From IMG/VR virus record IMGVR_UViG_3300037808_002131, positions 1 through 64,000 of that record: 64,000 bases of DNA; one strand, 5' to 3'. Below the pieces are notes generated by a model. It was given only the letters and a program-made list of their open reading frames with translations. It did no database searches and was not told where the DNA came from. Made by a program: the position numbers and the translations under genes. Shown one piece after another: positions 8,446-16,121 of the stretch (its first letter is position 1; the number at the start of each line of letters is the position of its first letter). This DNA comes from a virus.

Positions 8446-8961
8446 ATGTTTAATATCATTGTTGCTACTGACAAAAACCAGGGTATCGGTAAAAATGGAA
8501 AATTACCATGGAAGCTAAGGGCTGACATGCAATTTTTCAAAAAAACAACCACGTTTTGTCCAGAAAGTAATATGAAAAATGCAGTCATTATGGGCAGAAA
8601 AACTTATGAGTCAATTCCCTTAAAATTTAGACCGCTGAATAATCGTTTAAATATAGTATTGACAAAAAATCATGAATATAAGCAAGATAATGTCATTACT
8701 GCACATCAGTTTGATGAGGTTTTAGAAATGTTAGACAAAAAGTCTGATATATATAACGTTTTTATAATAGGCGGAGGTGAAATATACAAAGAAGCTATAT
8801 TTCACAGCCAATGCAAGCGAGTATATAGAACTGTAATAAATAAAAATTTCAATTGCGATACGTTTTTTCCAAAATTCGAAAGTAAATTCTACCTAGAAAA
8901 CGAATCAAATTTAAAATTTGAAAATGAAATAAGTTATCAGTTTCAAACTTGGAGTAAATAA
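8446..8961 (+). CDS. folA: dihydrofolate reductase
   Basis: Reduces dihydrofolate to tetrahydrofolate, recycling the folate oxidised by ThyA immediately upstream. The 171 residues show the family order: IIVATDKNQGIGKNGKLPW with the Trp-containing Met20-type loop, VIMGRKTYESIP for NADPH binding, RPLNNRLNIVLT, and FIIGGGEIYKEA near residue 110. All the expected binding segments are present. The thyA-folA pair is common in T4-like phages, so this part of the locus is conventional. Confidence 0.95.
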   Translation: MFNIIVATDKNQGIGKNGKLPWKLRADMQFFKKTTTFCPESNMKNAVIMGRKTYESIPLKFRPLNNRLNIVLTKNHEYKQDNVITAHQFDEVLEMLDKKSDIYNVFIIGGGEIYKEAIFHSQCKRVYRTVINKNFNCDTFFPKFESKFYLENESNLKFENEISYQFQTWSK

Positions 8962-8975
8962 AATGGAGAGTTAAT

Positions 8976-9659
8976 ATGTTAAGTTTTATAAAATTTATTC
9001 AAATTCCTGTAATTTCAACATCATTTCTAGTGCTGGCAAATGCTGGCAATTTAAAAAAACCAACATGTCCAGCCGATATGGTGGCTGTAAATAACAATAC
9101 ATGCATAGACAAATACGAATGGCCAAATAAAAAGGGAGAGCTGCCCTTAGTTGGGGCTAGCGGCTTGCCAGAGCCACGAGACATTAAGAATAAAGAGACT
9201 TGGGATGCAGACTCTTTTTGCAAAAGTGTTGGAAAAAGAGTTTGCTGGGCCGATGAGTGGGTTAAGGCTTGTAAAGGAAAAAACAACTCGCCCTATCCAT
9301 GGGGAAGTCAAGTTCCAAAGTACATTCCAGGTGAGTTTGACTCGCATTTGGCTTGTAACTTTGGAAAGCAATATATTGGACCAGATGAGTATAAGATATA
9401 CCTGAGGGATAAGAAGGAGATGGCTAGGCTTGATCTCCGAGAGCCTAGTGGCGAGCGCAATCAGTGCAAAAGCGAAGTAGGCGCCTTTGATATGGTAGGA
9501 AATGTCGAAGAGTGGGTTCGATGTCGCAGTAAAACTGGCTGGTGCTTAGCGGGAAGGTATTGGTCTGAATTGTACAGATGCGATCAGCTAATTGGCTCAC
9601 ACGCACCAAAATGGCACTATTATCAATCAGGATTTAGGTGCTGCAAAGATTTGAATTAA
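8976..9659 (+). CDS. exported FGE-sulfatase-domain protein
   Basis: A 227-residue protein with an N-terminal signal-like stretch (SFIKFIQIPVISTSFLVLANAG) followed by a formylglycine-generating-enzyme / SUMF1-type domain, a C-type-lectin-related fold. Seen: CPADMVAV and CIDKYEWPN at the start, SVGKRVCWADEW, YPWGSQ, GAFDMVGNVEEWV in the middle, and SGFRCCKD at the end. It has about ten cysteines, consistent with disulfides outside the cytoplasm. Whether it modifies a protein cysteine or serves as a binding module is unclear; phage proteins with this fold are often ligand-binding. ATG8976 has GGAGAG upstream. It sits between folA and a lytic transglycosylase. Confidence 0.8.
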   Translation: MLSFIKFIQIPVISTSFLVLANAGNLKKPTCPADMVAVNNNTCIDKYEWPNKKGELPLVGASGLPEPRDIKNKETWDADSFCKSVGKRVCWADEWVKACKGKNNSPYPWGSQVPKYIPGEFDSHLACNFGKQYIGPDEYKIYLRDKKEMARLDLREPSGERNQCKSEVGAFDMVGNVEEWVRCRSKTGWCLAGRYWSELYRCDQLIGSHAPKWHYYQSGFRCCKDLN

Positions 9660-9696
9660 ATAAACGTAAAATAAATAGATAGATATAGAGTAAAAA

Positions 9697-10314
9697 ATGT
9701 TTAAAGAAGCCCTTATAATTACAATGATATCTGTACTTTCACGAGAAATGCCGGATATTAACACTAAAAAAAGAACACAGCGTCGCGAATCCGTAGTAAC
9801 ACTAAGCAAGTTAGCCTACAAGGTGGCAGAGCGTGAGGCCCTTATTAGCAGAAAAGTTGATTCTGCGTTGCTTTTGGCAACTATGTACCGCGAAAGCAGG
9901 CTTAATATCAAAACCCCTGATGGTGACTGTAAAGCTACAGGCTGGGGAAGTTCGCTGAGAAAAAGCTGTCCCGCAAAAGGCGTTATGCAAATAATGTCAA
10001 CTAATCGTAAAATATTTAATAAACTACCTCAATCGAAATTAGACCCTAAAATACCAAATAAAATTTCGATTAAAATGCTTTATGAACCTGAGTTGAACAT
10101 AAGGTTAGGCTATGTTGCTTTGCACTATTGGAAAGACACATGTGGCGGCCCTCCTGGAGTTTGGATGACTGCATACCGTCGCGGCAAATGCTCTAGAAAA
10201 TTTAAAATTAATCGAATTGATAAAGAGGCAAAAATTCGATGCAAAATAGCAACTATTATTCTTAAAAAGACAAATTCTTTACCAAAGAACTGGAAATGTT
10301 CAAGTGAGAATTAA
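9697..10314 (+). CDS. lytic transglycosylase (SLT-type)
   Basis: A 205-residue lysozyme-fold enzyme that cleaves peptidoglycan glycan strands. The catalytic Glu is in YRESRLN (about residue 67), followed by the family's GVMQIM segment at about 98 and the later RLGYVALHYW helix. A GGPPGVWMTAYRRG stretch fits the substrate groove. The N-terminus (FKEALIITMISVLS) is mildly hydrophobic but not a clear signal peptide. A bidirectional terminator lies just downstream, so it closes the block begun at the IMPDH gene. It could act in lysis or be a virion enzyme used at DNA entry. Confidence 0.85.
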   Translation: MFKEALIITMISVLSREMPDINTKKRTQRRESVVTLSKLAYKVAEREALISRKVDSALLLATMYRESRLNIKTPDGDCKATGWGSSLRKSCPAKGVMQIMSTNRKIFNKLPQSKLDPKIPNKISIKMLYEPELNIRLGYVALHYWKDTCGGPPGVWMTAYRRGKCSRKFKINRIDKEAKIRCKIATIILKKTNSLPKNWKCSSEN

Positions 10315-10330
10315 AAAATAGAGTAACCAT

Positions 10331-10360
10331 AAAAAAGCCACTTTAAAGTGGCTTTTTTTT
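10331..10360. terminator. symmetrical intrinsic terminator
   Basis: The sequence reads A-run, GCCACTTT, AAAGTGGC, T-run, a perfect palindrome flanked by A and T runs, so it can end transcription from either side. It separates the transglycosylase from the Dps-like gene. Confidence 0.85.
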
Positions 10361-10393
10361 TATATGGTTATAATATTAAAATATAAAAGTGAT

Positions 10394-10891
10394 ATGAAAA
10401 AAATTCACAAAATAGCTCAATCATTTAAAGTCTCATTAGGCAGCCATGAATGCCTTTCAGACTTATTAGCATGCATGCGCGCCGTGGCTGACCTACACCA
10501 AACTCACCACTGGCAGACTAGAGGTAGTAGCTATTATGGCGATCACTTGTTATTTGAAAGAATATACAATGAAAGCCAAAGCTTTGTTGATCAACTTGCA
10601 GAAAAAGCAATTGGCTTAGGCAATGCTGATTTGGTAGATTTGTGCAAACAAAGCGAACTTAGACATAAAAAAATATTAGAGATGTGTGGAGAAACTTCAA
10701 ATGTTTCTCCGCAAGAGATGGTCGAGCGATCTCTCAAGGCAGAAAAAAAATTAATTGAAATGACAAAGAACTCAATCAGCTCCCTTGAGAGCTGCAATCA
10801 ATTGACACATGGATTAAGCAACCTACTAGAAGGAATTGCTGACGCACATGAAGGTTTTGTATATTTGTTAAAACAACGTGAAGAGGGTTAG
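10394..10891 (+). CDS. Dps-like ferritin-fold protein
   Basis: A 165-residue ferritin-like four-helix protein resembling Dps, which binds DNA and oxidises and stores iron. The Dps-type ferroxidase signature is visible as HHWQTRG (about residues 40-46), HLLFERIYNE and DQLAEKAIGLG, giving the expected His, Asp and Glu ligands. Helices run through the whole protein with a final segment GIADAHEGFVYLLKQ. An upstream in-frame ATG (10364) exists but lies against the terminator T-run; ATG10394 matches the family length better, though its ribosome site is weak. The stop overlaps the end of the opposite-strand gene. A role in protecting phage DNA or host DNA from oxidation is inferred from the family. 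Confidence 0.8.
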   Translation: MKKIHKIAQSFKVSLGSHECLSDLLACMRAVADLHQTHHWQTRGSSYYGDHLLFERIYNESQSFVDQLAEKAIGLGNADLVDLCKQSELRHKKILEMCGETSNVSPQEMVERSLKAEKKLIEMTKNSISSLESCNQLTHGLSNLLEGIADAHEGFVYLLKQREEG

Positions 10892-11058
10892 CCAGAAATA
10901 GCTTCCTCTTCCTCGCCCTCGTCTTTGGGGCTTGCTATTTTTACAAAAACGTCAACTGCATGCTCCTCCCCAACCTCTCCAATCATTTCATTTAAATTTC
11001 GCAAAGCCTCACTGAAGGTTAATTTTCCTAATTCATAATCTACACATATAATACACAT
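10888..11058 (-). CDS. small conserved-looking phage protein, 56 aa
   Basis: A 56-residue protein starting MCIICVDYELGKLTFSEA and ending in an acidic run (DEGEEEEAISG). The MCIIC opening followed by an EALRNLNEM helix recalls short proteins that recur in T4-like marine phages, from memory. Two cysteines at the N-terminus might bind metal. It converges on the Dps-like gene with a 4-nt overlap of the ends. No function known to me. Confidence 0.65.
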   Translation of the reverse strand: MCIICVDYELGKLTFSEALRNLNEMIGEVGEEHAVDVFVKIASPKDEGEEEEAISG

Positions 11059-11076
11059 AATTTATTAAACTGCCTT

Positions 11077-11583
11077 TCAATTAATACTTTTGCCAAATAT
11101 AGATGTTGGATTAATTAAGCTTCCACCAGAGCGCACTTCAAAGTGCAAATGAGGAGATGTCCCTTTTGCGTTTCCTGTGTCTCCAACATAACCAATAACA
11201 TCATTCATGCCAACCTCATCGCCAACATTAAATTTACCAAATGAGTCCAAGTGCATATACGATGAGCGAACGTCATTGTTGTCTTGGATAATGATCATTT
11301 TTCCAGATTTACTCCCTGTCATTTTTTTAATTATTTTGCCAGGTCCTAATGGGTAGACAGGAGTACCGCGAGGGGCGAACAGATCTATCCCCCTGTGCCC
11401 GGTTGGATGTCGAGGATCAGTTGCCATATTTGGAGAATAATCTCCAGGGTACTTGTGCTCACCAGCCCCTCTAGTGGGGTCTTGGTAGCGCTCAGCTTGC
11501 CCCTCATCAGAGCCGGAAGAAGGGAGAGTTACGCCAAGCAAATCAGCTATTGCATTAACTAGATCTTGAGTATCATTCATCAC
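11077..11583 (-). CDS. M23-family peptidoglycan endopeptidase
   Basis: A 168-residue zinc metallopeptidase of family M23 (LytM/lysostaphin type) that cuts peptide cross-links in peptidoglycan. The zinc site is visible as GHRGIDLFAP (His63, Asp67) and SPHLHFEV (His145, His147), with the intervening YMHLDSFGKFNVGDEV strand typical of the family. The N-terminal 60 residues are polar and Pro/Gly-rich and carry no signal peptide, which fits a virion or tail-tip enzyme better than a secreted one. It is divergent from the gene at 11665. Confidence 0.9.
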   Translation of the reverse strand: MMNDTQDLVNAIADLLGVTLPSSGSDEGQAERYQDPTRGAGEHKYPGDYSPNMATDPRHPTGHRGIDLFAPRGTPVYPLGPGKIIKKMTGSKSGKMIIIQDNNDVRSSYMHLDSFGKFNVGDEVGMNDVIGYVGDTGNAKGTSPHLHFEVRSGGSLINPTSIFGKSIN

Positions 11584-11664
11584 ATAAGCCTTTAAATAAG
11601 TTTTAATAATATATTTGATTAATGATACATATCGAGTTAAACCCCGACACCATTTTAGAAGATC

Positions 11665-11886
11665 ATGATGGATGATTTAAAATATTATACAATAAAACTA
11701 GAGGCATTTGTCCCTACAGAAATTGAATATCGAGTCCTCGCCAGCAATCCCGAAGAAGCATTAGAGTTGATTGCGAAAAAAGCACCCAACAATAGGCCGA
11801 AACAAAGATTATCAAGAATGAAAAAAATAAAGGCGCAAGTTTATCTGGCCGGAACAACAATAATTAAACTATCAAGAAAATTTTAA
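11665..11886 (+). CDS. small protein of unknown function, 73 aa
   Basis: A short basic protein (MMDDLKYYTIKLEAF to TTIIKLSRKF) whose middle, EYRVLASNPEEALELIAKKA, looks like a small alpha/beta fold of a kind often seen in phage genomes. It heads the rightward block and its stop is directly followed by the next ATG. No recognised function. Confidence 0.6.
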   Translation: MMDDLKYYTIKLEAFVPTEIEYRVLASNPEEALELIAKKAPNNRPKQRLSRMKKIKAQVYLAGTTIIKLSRKF

Positions 11887-12465
11887 ATGTTAAATTATTA
11901 CGTAATAGACACGGAAACAACCGGACTAACACCGGGACACCATGAAGTAGTGGAAATTTCCATCATCCGCTGTTCAGACAGACATCAGTTAACAAAATTC
12001 ATAAAAGCGGAGCACCCAGACAGAAGCTCACCTTACGCATTAAAAATAACAAAAAAAAGTATGGCAGATTTGAAAGTAGGCGAGTCAAAAGAAGATGTCG
12101 TCAGCGCTTGCAATAACTTTTTCAATCAAGATAATAAAACCCCAGAACACCGCTGTATCGTTGCCCATAATGCAAAATTTGATAAGAACTTTTGCCATGC
12201 GTTATGGCAAAGTGTTAATCAGGAATTTCCAGCTGTATGCTGGCTAGACACAATGTCATTAGCGAAAAAATGGGCAAAAAAGAACGGCATAAATCGACCA
12301 AAACTAAGCCTGGCATCAGTTATAAATTTTACAGGCGTCATGCCCGTCCCTGGAGAGCACACTGCAAAGGCAGATGCGCGAAATACATATTTAGTATGGA
12401 AGAAAAATATGGACGAAAATATTGACTATCTGACTTCAATTAAAAGATATCCTCATATTTTTTAA
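11887..12465 (+). CDS. DEDDh 3'-5' exonuclease (DnaQ-like)
   Basis: A 192-residue exonuclease of the DnaQ/RNase T superfamily, removing nucleotides from 3' ends of DNA or RNA. Exo I is VIDTETTGL (Asp8, Glu10), Exo II is AHNAKFDKNF (about residue 97), and Exo IIIe is GEHTAKADARNTYLV (His about 157, Asp about 162), so all four acids and the His are present. A second, different DEDDh exonuclease lies at 19702-20352. It could serve proofreading, repair or RNA turnover; no polymerase is fused or adjacent. It starts at the nucleotide after the preceding stop. Confidence 0.9.
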   Translation: MLNYYVIDTETTGLTPGHHEVVEISIIRCSDRHQLTKFIKAEHPDRSSPYALKITKKSMADLKVGESKEDVVSACNNFFNQDNKTPEHRCIVAHNAKFDKNFCHALWQSVNQEFPAVCWLDTMSLAKKWAKKNGINRPKLSLASVINFTGVMPVPGEHTAKADARNTYLVWKKNMDENIDYLTSIKRYPHIF

Positions 12466-12537
12466 TAACGACAAGGTAAGTTTGCAATAAATAATTATTA
12501 TATAGAACGATAACAATCCATTAGAAAAGGAAACAAA

Positions 12538-12714
12538 ATGACTTACGAATATAGATGCAAAAAGTGTGATCATCAGTGGGAGGCTCAGCAAAAAATAACC
12601 GAGGAGCCCATCACACATTGCCCTGAGTGTAACACGGAAAACGCTGAGAGATTAATCTCGTGCAAAAATGGCTTCATACTCAAAGGTGGAGGCTGGTTTA
12701 GACAGGGGTACTAA
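12538..12714 (+). CDS. FmdB-type zinc-ribbon protein, 58 aa
   Basis: A 58-residue protein beginning MTYEYRCKKCDHQWEA with a second pair in HCPECNTEN: a CxxC...CxxC zinc ribbon of the FmdB/CxxC_CXXC_SSSS family. The C-terminus is Gly-rich (LKGGGWFRQGY). AGGAAAC precedes ATG12538. A longer member of the same family is encoded at 36483-36803 on the other strand. Family function is poorly defined; a regulatory or nucleic-acid-binding role is often assumed. Confidence 0.85.
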   Translation: MTYEYRCKKCDHQWEAQQKITEEPITHCPECNTENAERLISCKNGFILKGGGWFRQGY

Positions 12715-12719
12715 TCTGA

Positions 12720-13499
12720 ATGACAATTTTAGATAACGATCAAGCAATTTATTATCTTGCTAAGTGGCTGATCGAAAGAAAAAATGAGGTAAATAAAAAT
12801 GGATTTCTGATTGAGTTAGCCAACAGAAACAGCTTATTGGCTGCAAAAATTTGTGAAAAGACAAAATCGAAAACCTACCTAGTAATAAATAAAAACAATA
12901 AAGATAAAGATAAAAAATTAAAATTAATTAAAGAAAATATAAAATTAAAAAATTTTAAAATAATTCAAATCGATGATGCAAAGGCATTAGGCGGCTCAAA
13001 AGACTTGCTTGCCAGTGCAGGCGTTAACTTAAATGAAAATCGTTTAAAATATTTTTTAAAGCCTGTAATTTCCTTTATAGCGAAGGATGAAAATTTGCTT
13101 ATTATAAATTGCCTTAGCCGAAATCACTACAGATTAATTAGAGATTATAAAAAAGACCTTGATGTTCACGGTGATTTATTATTATTTTCAGATATATATC
13201 AAAGTGAATTGGATGAATTGTATTTCTATGCAACTAAAGAGAGCAATAATATTAATGAGTGTTTTTTCAATTTAAATATCACACATAGTGAAGTTGAGTG
13301 GTTAGACAGAAAAGATGTAAAAACAAATGTAGTAACTAATTGTACAGATCCAGCAAAATCAAGAGAGTGGCCGTCATTTACAGGTCGCCAAAAGCAAATA
13401 ATATCCTACATTCATCAAGTTGAAAAATCATCAAGGCACAGGCAAATATTCAACGTACCAGAATGTAAGATAAGAAATAAAGAAGGGCTCATAAAATGA
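12720..13499 (+). CDS. degenerate NAD synthetase-like protein
   Basis: A 259-residue protein whose layout recalls NAD synthetase (NadE, N-type ATP pyrophosphatase). Residues about 27-45 (GFLIELANRNSLLAAKICE) sit where NadE has its ATP-binding SGGxDS loop, but the loop reads ANRNS, so the key Gly-Gly-Asp is gone. Residues about 150-170 (GDLLLFSDIYQSELDELYFYA) resemble the GDLYKxQVRELA segment, and the C-terminal RQKQIISYIHQVEKSSRHRQ resembles the family's final H-K/R motif. I infer a pseudoenzyme or a diverged ligand binder. The similarity is faint and needs a profile search. Its end overlaps the lipoprotein gene by 4 nt. Confidence 0.4.
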   Translation: MTILDNDQAIYYLAKWLIERKNEVNKNGFLIELANRNSLLAAKICEKTKSKTYLVINKNNKDKDKKLKLIKENIKLKNFKIIQIDDAKALGGSKDLLASAGVNLNENRLKYFLKPVISFIAKDENLLIINCLSRNHYRLIRDYKKDLDVHGDLLLFSDIYQSELDELYFYATKESNNINECFFNLNITHSEVEWLDRKDVKTNVVTNCTDPAKSREWPSFTGRQKQIISYIHQVEKSSRHRQIFNVPECKIRNKEGLIK

Positions 13500-13966
13500 A
13501 AAGACAGATAATATTCATATTAAATATATTATTAATATTTTTAATATCAGCGTGCGGTGCATCTAGCCCTCCAGAGGCTAAATTTTTAATTCCGAATCAC
13601 TATTCAAAGTTTGAGTGGTATCCACTTACACAAAATACCATTTCAAAAGCATTAATGAATGATAAGCTTATGCTTCTTTATATATACAAAGATGAATGTG
13701 AGTCATGCACGAATTTTAAAAAGACAACGCTCACTAGCCCATGCTTGTATGAATTGATGGACGAAGAGTATTTATTTGTTGCAATAAATGCTAAAAAAAT
13801 TCCTAGCATTCTTCTGAAAGTGTCAGACTTTGACAAAAAAGAAATTACAATGCCACTGACCGCCTTCTACAATCCAAGAAAAGGGATAATTCCGTTTCGA
13901 CTGTACGGATCTGTGAGTTCAGAAAATTATTGTGAAGTGCTAAAGTTAGTAAGAAAAAACTATTGA
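13496..13966 (+). CDS. thioredoxin-like lipoprotein
   Basis: A 156-residue protein with a lipoprotein signal: basic MKRQ, a hydrophobic stretch to about 17, and a lipobox ending LISAC (Cys20). The mature part resembles thioredoxin-fold proteins: LMLLYIYKDECESCTNFKK holds a CxxC redox pair (CESC), followed by FVAINAK and a cis-Pro-like MPLTAFYNP. It would sit in the periplasm on a membrane anchor and reduce or form disulfides. A link to other exported Cys-rich products such as the FGE-like protein is possible but unproven. It is coupled to the NadE-like gene by a 4-nt overlap. Confidence 0.7.
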   Translation: MKRQIIFILNILLIFLISACGASSPPEAKFLIPNHYSKFEWYPLTQNTISKALMNDKLMLLYIYKDECESCTNFKKTTLTSPCLYELMDEEYLFVAINAKKIPSILLKVSDFDKKEITMPLTAFYNPRKGIIPFRLYGSVSSENYCEVLKLVRKNY

Positions 13967-13970
13967 TAAA

Positions 13971-14537
13971 TTGAATAAGAAAAAGGCAATAATAAGTCTA
14001 AAGGCATTCTTAAAAGATGAAGATCTAATAAATATTATAAACACATGCGATCTAGAGCCTGAAAGTAACTGGAGATGTTGGTCCGACGGTTTTGGTCATA
14101 AAATAAAATTTAATAATAAAAAAATATCTTACTCTTTTAAGAGTGATAATAAATTTATTATTAAAGACATATACTTTAAAGCACACCCGCTAGATCTGCT
14201 AAAAAATGGAAAATATTGCCTTTTATCACTTTCAAAAAGTAAAGATTATCTAGTTTTATGGATTCTTGGAAGAGACAATATATTAAGATGCTGTAATTTA
14301 CAAAATGGAATTTGGAAAGAAAATATACCTCCATTAAGCTTTGGCATAGAGCCAGTAATGAGGTTGATAAAAAATATAAAAGTCGATTCTCATGTGACAA
14401 ACGAAGATGTTTATTTTAATGGCCAAAAGAAGGGTTTATTTGATTATTTAATCTTTACGAAATGGCCTCCAAAAATAAATATAAAAGAAAAAATCAAACA
14501 GATAAATACAAATATATATAGAGAAATTATAAAATGA
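13971..14537 (+). CDS. protein of unknown function, 188 aa
   Basis: Not recognised. It begins at TTG13971, 4 nt after the lipoprotein stop, and overlaps the next gene by 4 nt. It is Lys-rich and mixed alpha/beta, with hydrophobic strands such as YLVLWILGRDNILRCC and a C-terminal Lys/Ile-rich helix. No signal peptide, membrane helix or catalytic motif is evident. Its tight packing between the lipoprotein and the macro-like gene suggests a shared operon. Confidence 0.6.
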   Translation: MNKKKAIISLKAFLKDEDLINIINTCDLEPESNWRCWSDGFGHKIKFNNKKISYSFKSDNKFIIKDIYFKAHPLDLLKNGKYCLLSLSKSKDYLVLWILGRDNILRCCNLQNGIWKENIPPLSFGIEPVMRLIKNIKVDSHVTNEDVYFNGQKKGLFDYLIFTKWPPKINIKEKIKQINTNIYREIIK

Positions 14538-15028
14538 GACCAAGCAATTTTATTATACCTGGTAGTTTGTCATACAGATTTGGCTCTGCAACAGTGCCAA
14601 ATGCCGCAGGCCACAGGATAATAGTTCAACCAATTCGTGATAATGGTAAATATGAGGAGTCTTTTAACAAGTTAATCTCTAAAAGATGGCCTCTGGTTGA
14701 GCGCGAATATAAAAGATGGTACAGAAGCCAAAAGAATTTTAAATTAGGCGAAATACAGGCTATAAATGTACAGAGCGATACAACAATTATAAATATGCTT
14801 TGCGAAAAGGCTAAAAAAAGAGCTTTTCCGTTGTGCTATCAATCCTTACAAATGTGTTTAGAAAAGGTAGGGCTAATTGCTATTGATCAAGGAAGCAGCA
14901 TTCACGCCCCCATGATTGGAAAGCGCTTTAAAAAGAATAATTGGGATAAAATAGAAAGCATTATAACGCATGAAATTATAAAAAGGGGTATAAATATGAC
15001 TTTTTATAATGAAGAATTAGATTCATAA
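14534..15028 (+). CDS. macro-domain-like protein (possible ADP-ribose binder)
   Basis: A 164-residue protein whose second half resembles a Poa1/Tk.4-type macro domain, a fold that binds or hydrolyses ADP-ribose derivatives. The clue is the C-terminal segment: SSIHAPMIGKRFKKNNWDKIESII (read in pieces), which matches the family pattern I-x-x-P-x-I-G followed by a W-x-x-I-x-x-I-I helix. A preceding PLCYQSLQMCLEKV helix fits the usual position. The N-terminal Gly/Asn-rich phosphate-binding loop of good macro domains is not obvious, although SATVPNAAGHRI could be its remnant. With the NadE-like gene upstream it hints at NAD or ADP-ribose handling, which is inference. Confidence 0.45.
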   Translation: MRPSNFIIPGSLSYRFGSATVPNAAGHRIIVQPIRDNGKYEESFNKLISKRWPLVEREYKRWYRSQKNFKLGEIQAINVQSDTTIINMLCEKAKKRAFPLCYQSLQMCLEKVGLIAIDQGSSIHAPMIGKRFKKNNWDKIESIITHEIIKRGINMTFYNEELDS

Positions 15029-15030
15029 AA

Positions 15031-16104
15031 ATGATAGAACGTAATGTTATTATAACGGTATATGCGAACTCTTCAAAAGCCCCCGCGTCCAAGTGGGCAG
15101 AGGATTTTTTTGAAGACACTCCTATTGTTCTAAACGTACCAGGCGCTGGGGGCTCATCTTTTCGAAGAAAAGCGATACAATGGGCGTCAACAGGCGATCT
15201 GTTTCAAGCAGCATTAAATGAGCTAAGAAAAGACGCTGCAAACATAAAAATAAAAAACAGAGGCCTGGTGACATTTTCTGTCGGGTGGTCTTTCGCTGAT
15301 GAATTATTAAAATTTACCAGGGAAAGAAAGGCATTAGACTGCTATATATTACTAGACGGCTGTCACACAAAAAATTTAACCCATTGGAAAGAATTTGCAA
15401 AAACCGCATTTGAATCTAATAAATTTTTTATAATGGCACATTCCAATATAAACCCGCCATTCATAAGCGCAAAAGATTCAAATACTATAATATTCAATTC
15501 TGTAAAAAATAATCCATCGCTTGATAAAAGCAAATTTAAAAATATAAATATTCCAGATTGCGTTCTAAACGCCAAGCTCCCTGACGAGGGTGTAAAAATA
15601 TCACTTGGCGCGGCTGGAAATCTGCCACCTATATCCAAAATTTGGAAACGAGACGCACTGATTGATTTTGAGACGGTGGGCAATATTGTAAGGCTCAACT
15701 ATCAAGGGAACGACAGACCGGATCATGTTTACATAGCCTGGCACGTAAGCGAGCGATTATGGATGTGGCTCGGTAAATTTTGGACCGAGCTAGCTCCCAG
15801 CACAAGGCCAGAGCCATTTGTCAGCAAAAAGACACTTGCCCCCGGAGCTGAGGTCGAAGCGCCCACAGCCAGCGAATTAGGGCGCCCGGAGTCTACAGAA
15901 AACAAGGCAAGTCTTGAAGGAAAACCCGAAGGCTCAGATAATAAAGATAATATTAAGACTGATGCCAGATTAACAGAGACTCAAGATGGCAAAGAAAATA
16001 ACTCAATAATACTATCCGGTAAAAATAATATTATTAAAAGTATATTTAATTTATTAAGCATCGTCTTTTCTTGGATTATAAATAAAATTAAAAAGAGCCA
16101 ATAA
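15031..16104 (+). CDS. alpha/beta-hydrolase-like protein with C-terminal membrane segment
   Basis: A 357-residue protein. The first 230 residues look like an alpha/beta-hydrolase core: strand IVLNVPGAGGSS, the possible nucleophile elbow VTFSVGWSF (Ser near residue 89), ILLDGCHTKN with a candidate Asp, and FIMAHSNINPPF. Residues about 255-315 are a Pro/Glu/Lys-rich low-complexity linker. The last 30 residues (IIKSIFNLLSIVFSWIINKIKK) form one hydrophobic or amphipathic helix with a basic end, likely a membrane tail anchor. The substrate is unknown; an esterase or amidase acting on envelope components during lysis is one possibility. The catalytic triad is a proposal from motif spacing only. Confidence 0.5.
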   Translation: MIERNVIITVYANSSKAPASKWAEDFFEDTPIVLNVPGAGGSSFRRKAIQWASTGDLFQAALNELRKDAANIKIKNRGLVTFSVGWSFADELLKFTRERKALDCYILLDGCHTKNLTHWKEFAKTAFESNKFFIMAHSNINPPFISAKDSNTIIFNSVKNNPSLDKSKFKNINIPDCVLNAKLPDEGVKISLGAAGNLPPISKIWKRDALIDFETVGNIVRLNYQGNDRPDHVYIAWHVSERLWMWLGKFWTELAPSTRPEPFVSKKTLAPGAEVEAPTASELGRPESTENKASLEGKPEGSDNKDNIKTDARLTETQDGKENNSIILSGKNNIIKSIFNLLSIVFSWIINKIKKSQ

Positions 16105-16121
16105 TTATTTATTAATAATAT

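Noticed and set aside
9151-9405. Open frame inside the FGE-like gene on the same strand
   Set aside because: It is out of frame with a gene that has clear domain motifs, so it is a shadow.
8976-9659. Possible diversity-generating retroelement target in the FGE-like protein
   Set aside because: Phage FGE-like/C-type lectin folds can be such targets, but no reverse transcriptase, template repeat or adenine-rich variable end is visible in the window.
15363-15698. Minus-strand open frame of 111 residues within the 357-residue gene
   Set aside because: It lies opposite a gene with a consistent fold, and all neighbours run rightward.
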